A DNA stretch of 6,740 nt, taken from NCBI GenBank assembly GCA_030594925.1, contig JAUVEG010000071.1, forward strand, positions 1 to 6,740, in the 5' to 3' direction. Position 1 is the stretch's first letter, and each line of letters opens with the position of its first letter. The translations under genes and the position numbers were made by a program. Below, in pieces: positions 5,938-6,740 of the stretch. Source of the stretch: Gammaproteobacteria bacterium. GTDB taxonomy: Bacteria; Pseudomonadota; Gammaproteobacteria; Chromatiales; Chromatiaceae. The notes below the pieces were generated by a model that worked only from the letters and a program-made list of their open reading frames with translations, did no database searches and was not told where the DNA came from.

Positions 5938-6050
5938 CTCTCGCTAAGACGCAAAGCTCGCAAAGGTTTTTCTTGGCGGACTTTGCGTCTTGGCGAGAGG
6001 AAATAATCTTTTTCATGTCTCGTCAGTCTGAGATCTTAGTCTCGCTAGTA
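5938..6050 (+). repeat. Dispersed intergenic repeat, copy B, with a 19-bp hairpin
   Basis: The arms at 5938-5956 and 5981-5999 are complementary over 19 positions with a single T-G mismatch that would pair as G-U in RNA, around a 24-nt loop. The loop contains CGCAAAGGTTTTTCTTGGCG (5959-5978), the exact reverse complement of the core of copy A. The tail (5991-6050) follows copy A closely and also ends in CTCGCTAGTA. The repeat fills nearly all of the 142-bp gap between ampD and the next gene. As RNA the stem could end or protect the ampD message, but its T-rich run begins about ten bases after the stem, so it is not a classic intrinsic terminator. Confidence 0.8.
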
Positions 6051-6056
6051 AATCAA

Positions 6057-6740
6057 ATGTCATCTGATTTACACAGGAATCTTATCGTTATTGCAGGGTA
6101 TTTGCTGCTCCTGATAGCGGTATTGACCACAGGCGCTGCACTGGCTGCACCGGCGCGACGCGTTGTTACGCTCTCCCCGCATACCACAGAGCTCGTCTAT
6201 TTCGCTGGCGGCGAGAGCAGGCTGGTGGGTATATCCAACTTCAGCGACTTTCCACCCTCGGTTTCCACCCTGCCCAAAGTTGGTGATGCCATGGGATTGG
6301 ACCGGGAACGCATCCTCATGCTGCAGCCGGATCTGGTGGTTGTGTGGAGCGGCGGCGCACGCTTTCGAGATCTGCAGTGGCTGCGCAAACAGCATATTCA
6401 TGTCTATGAATCCGACCCGCAAACCCTGCAGGCCATTGCCGGTGATATCCTGGCGCTGGGAAAACTGCTGGGAACAGAGCAGCACGCCAGACGCAGTGTC
6501 AGCGACTTCAACCGGCAGCTGGAAAGGCTGAAAGCCCTGGGGCAGAACAGTCGTTCTGATCTGAGGATCATCCATCAATTATGGCAGCGTCCATTGATGG
6601 TATTGACTGACGAAGAGCTGGTGTCACGTGCACTGGCGCTGTGCGGCATCACCAACCCGGTCCACATACCCGGTCACAAACTGGCAACTGTCACCGATGA
6701 ATATCTGTGGTCACTCGAAGCCGATGCCATACTCATCGAT
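6057..6740 (+). CDS. btuF: BtuF-like periplasmic substrate-binding protein, 5' part (runs off the window)
   Basis: The frame is open for 228 codons and is cut by the window edge, so perhaps 40-70 C-terminal residues are missing. It encodes a helical-backbone periplasmic binding protein of the vitamin B12/iron-siderophore ABC uptake type. Residues 1-30 form a signal peptide, with hydrophobic core 9-24 and cleavage likely after ALA (28-30). There is no lipobox cysteine, so a soluble periplasmic protein is expected. BtuF-like segments are RVVTLSPHTTELVYFAGG (35-52), LVGISNFSDFPPSV (56-69), LPKVGDAMGLDRERIL (72-87) and QPDLVVVWSGG (90-100). Cobalamin is the best guess for the ligand, but related proteins bind haem or siderophores. 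No cobalamin riboswitch is seen upstream. The ATG at 6057 has no clear ribosome site; an in-frame ATG at 6015 inside repeat copy B would add 14 residues. Confidence 0.85.
   Translation, partial: MSSDLHRNLIVIAGYLLLLIAVLTTGAALAAPARRVVTLSPHTTELVYFAGGESRLVGISNFSDFPPSVSTLPKVGDAMGLDRERILMLQPDLVVVWSGGARFRDLQWLRKQHIHVYESDPQTLQAIAGDILALGKLLGTEQHARRSVSDFNRQLERLKALGQNSRSDLRIIHQLWQRPLMVLTDEELVSRALALCGITNPVHIPGHKLATVTDEYLWSLEADAILID

Noticed and set aside
5915..6056. Cobalamin riboswitch upstream of the btuF-like gene
   Set aside because: The gap is almost entirely repeat copy B and no B12-box-like GCCACTG sequence is present.
6069..6578. 169-codon minus-strand open frame opposite the btuF-like gene
   Set aside because: The plus-strand frame has a signal peptide and clear BtuF-family motifs; the minus frame is its shadow.

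Overview
The window looks like a piece of a gammaproteobacterial chromosome. The release factor 3, NadC, AmpD and BtuF-type proteins all resemble their enterobacterial counterparts, and nadC lies in divergent orientation near ampD, a neighbourhood familiar from Gammaproteobacteria. Intergenic DNA is unusually rich in dispersed repeats and palindromes, as in many environmental (for example sulfur-oxidising or symbiotic) members of the class. The species cannot be named from the sequence alone.

Layout, left to right. Positions 1-252 hold no convincing gene. They contain a strong rightward intrinsic terminator (69-97) preceded by CU-rich stretches that could be the tail of a small RNA or a 3' UTR, an inverted repeat, and a C-rich stretch that on the minus strand reads as a four-run G-quadruplex motif just past the end of prfC. 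Then come five leftward genes, listed here in window order: prfC (253-1830), a hipA-type kinase toxin (1942-3207), its hipB-type antitoxin (3204-3545), nadC (3686-4537) and a small FKBP-type prolyl isomerase (4530-4877). The FKBP gene and nadC overlap by 8 bp and probably form one operon from a promoter at about 4918-4945. hipB and hipA overlap by 4 bp and form a toxin-antitoxin operon with its own AT-rich control region.

The hipBA control region carries three copies of a 16-bp operator-like site, ACAAT-N6-(A/G)TTGT, at exactly 30-bp intervals. Two of them cover the candidate -10 and -35 boxes. This is the clearest regulatory structure in the window.

From 4878 to 5371 lies a 494-bp gap between divergent genes. 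It contains the FKBP promoter and a 353-bp MITE-like unit (4982-5334) with imperfect terminal inverted repeats. Rightward genes follow: ampD (5372-5914) and the 5' part of a BtuF-like periplasmic binding protein (6057 to the window edge). A second copy of a repeat found inside the MITE-like unit fills the ampD-btuF gap. The 20-bp core of the two copies is an exact reverse complement, while their flanks keep the same orientation.

Functionally the window mixes housekeeping genes (translation termination, NAD synthesis, peptidoglycan recycling, cofactor uptake) with an inserted toxin-antitoxin module and repeat-derived intergenic DNA. No complete novel multi-gene system is evident. The unusual content is regulatory and repeat-based.
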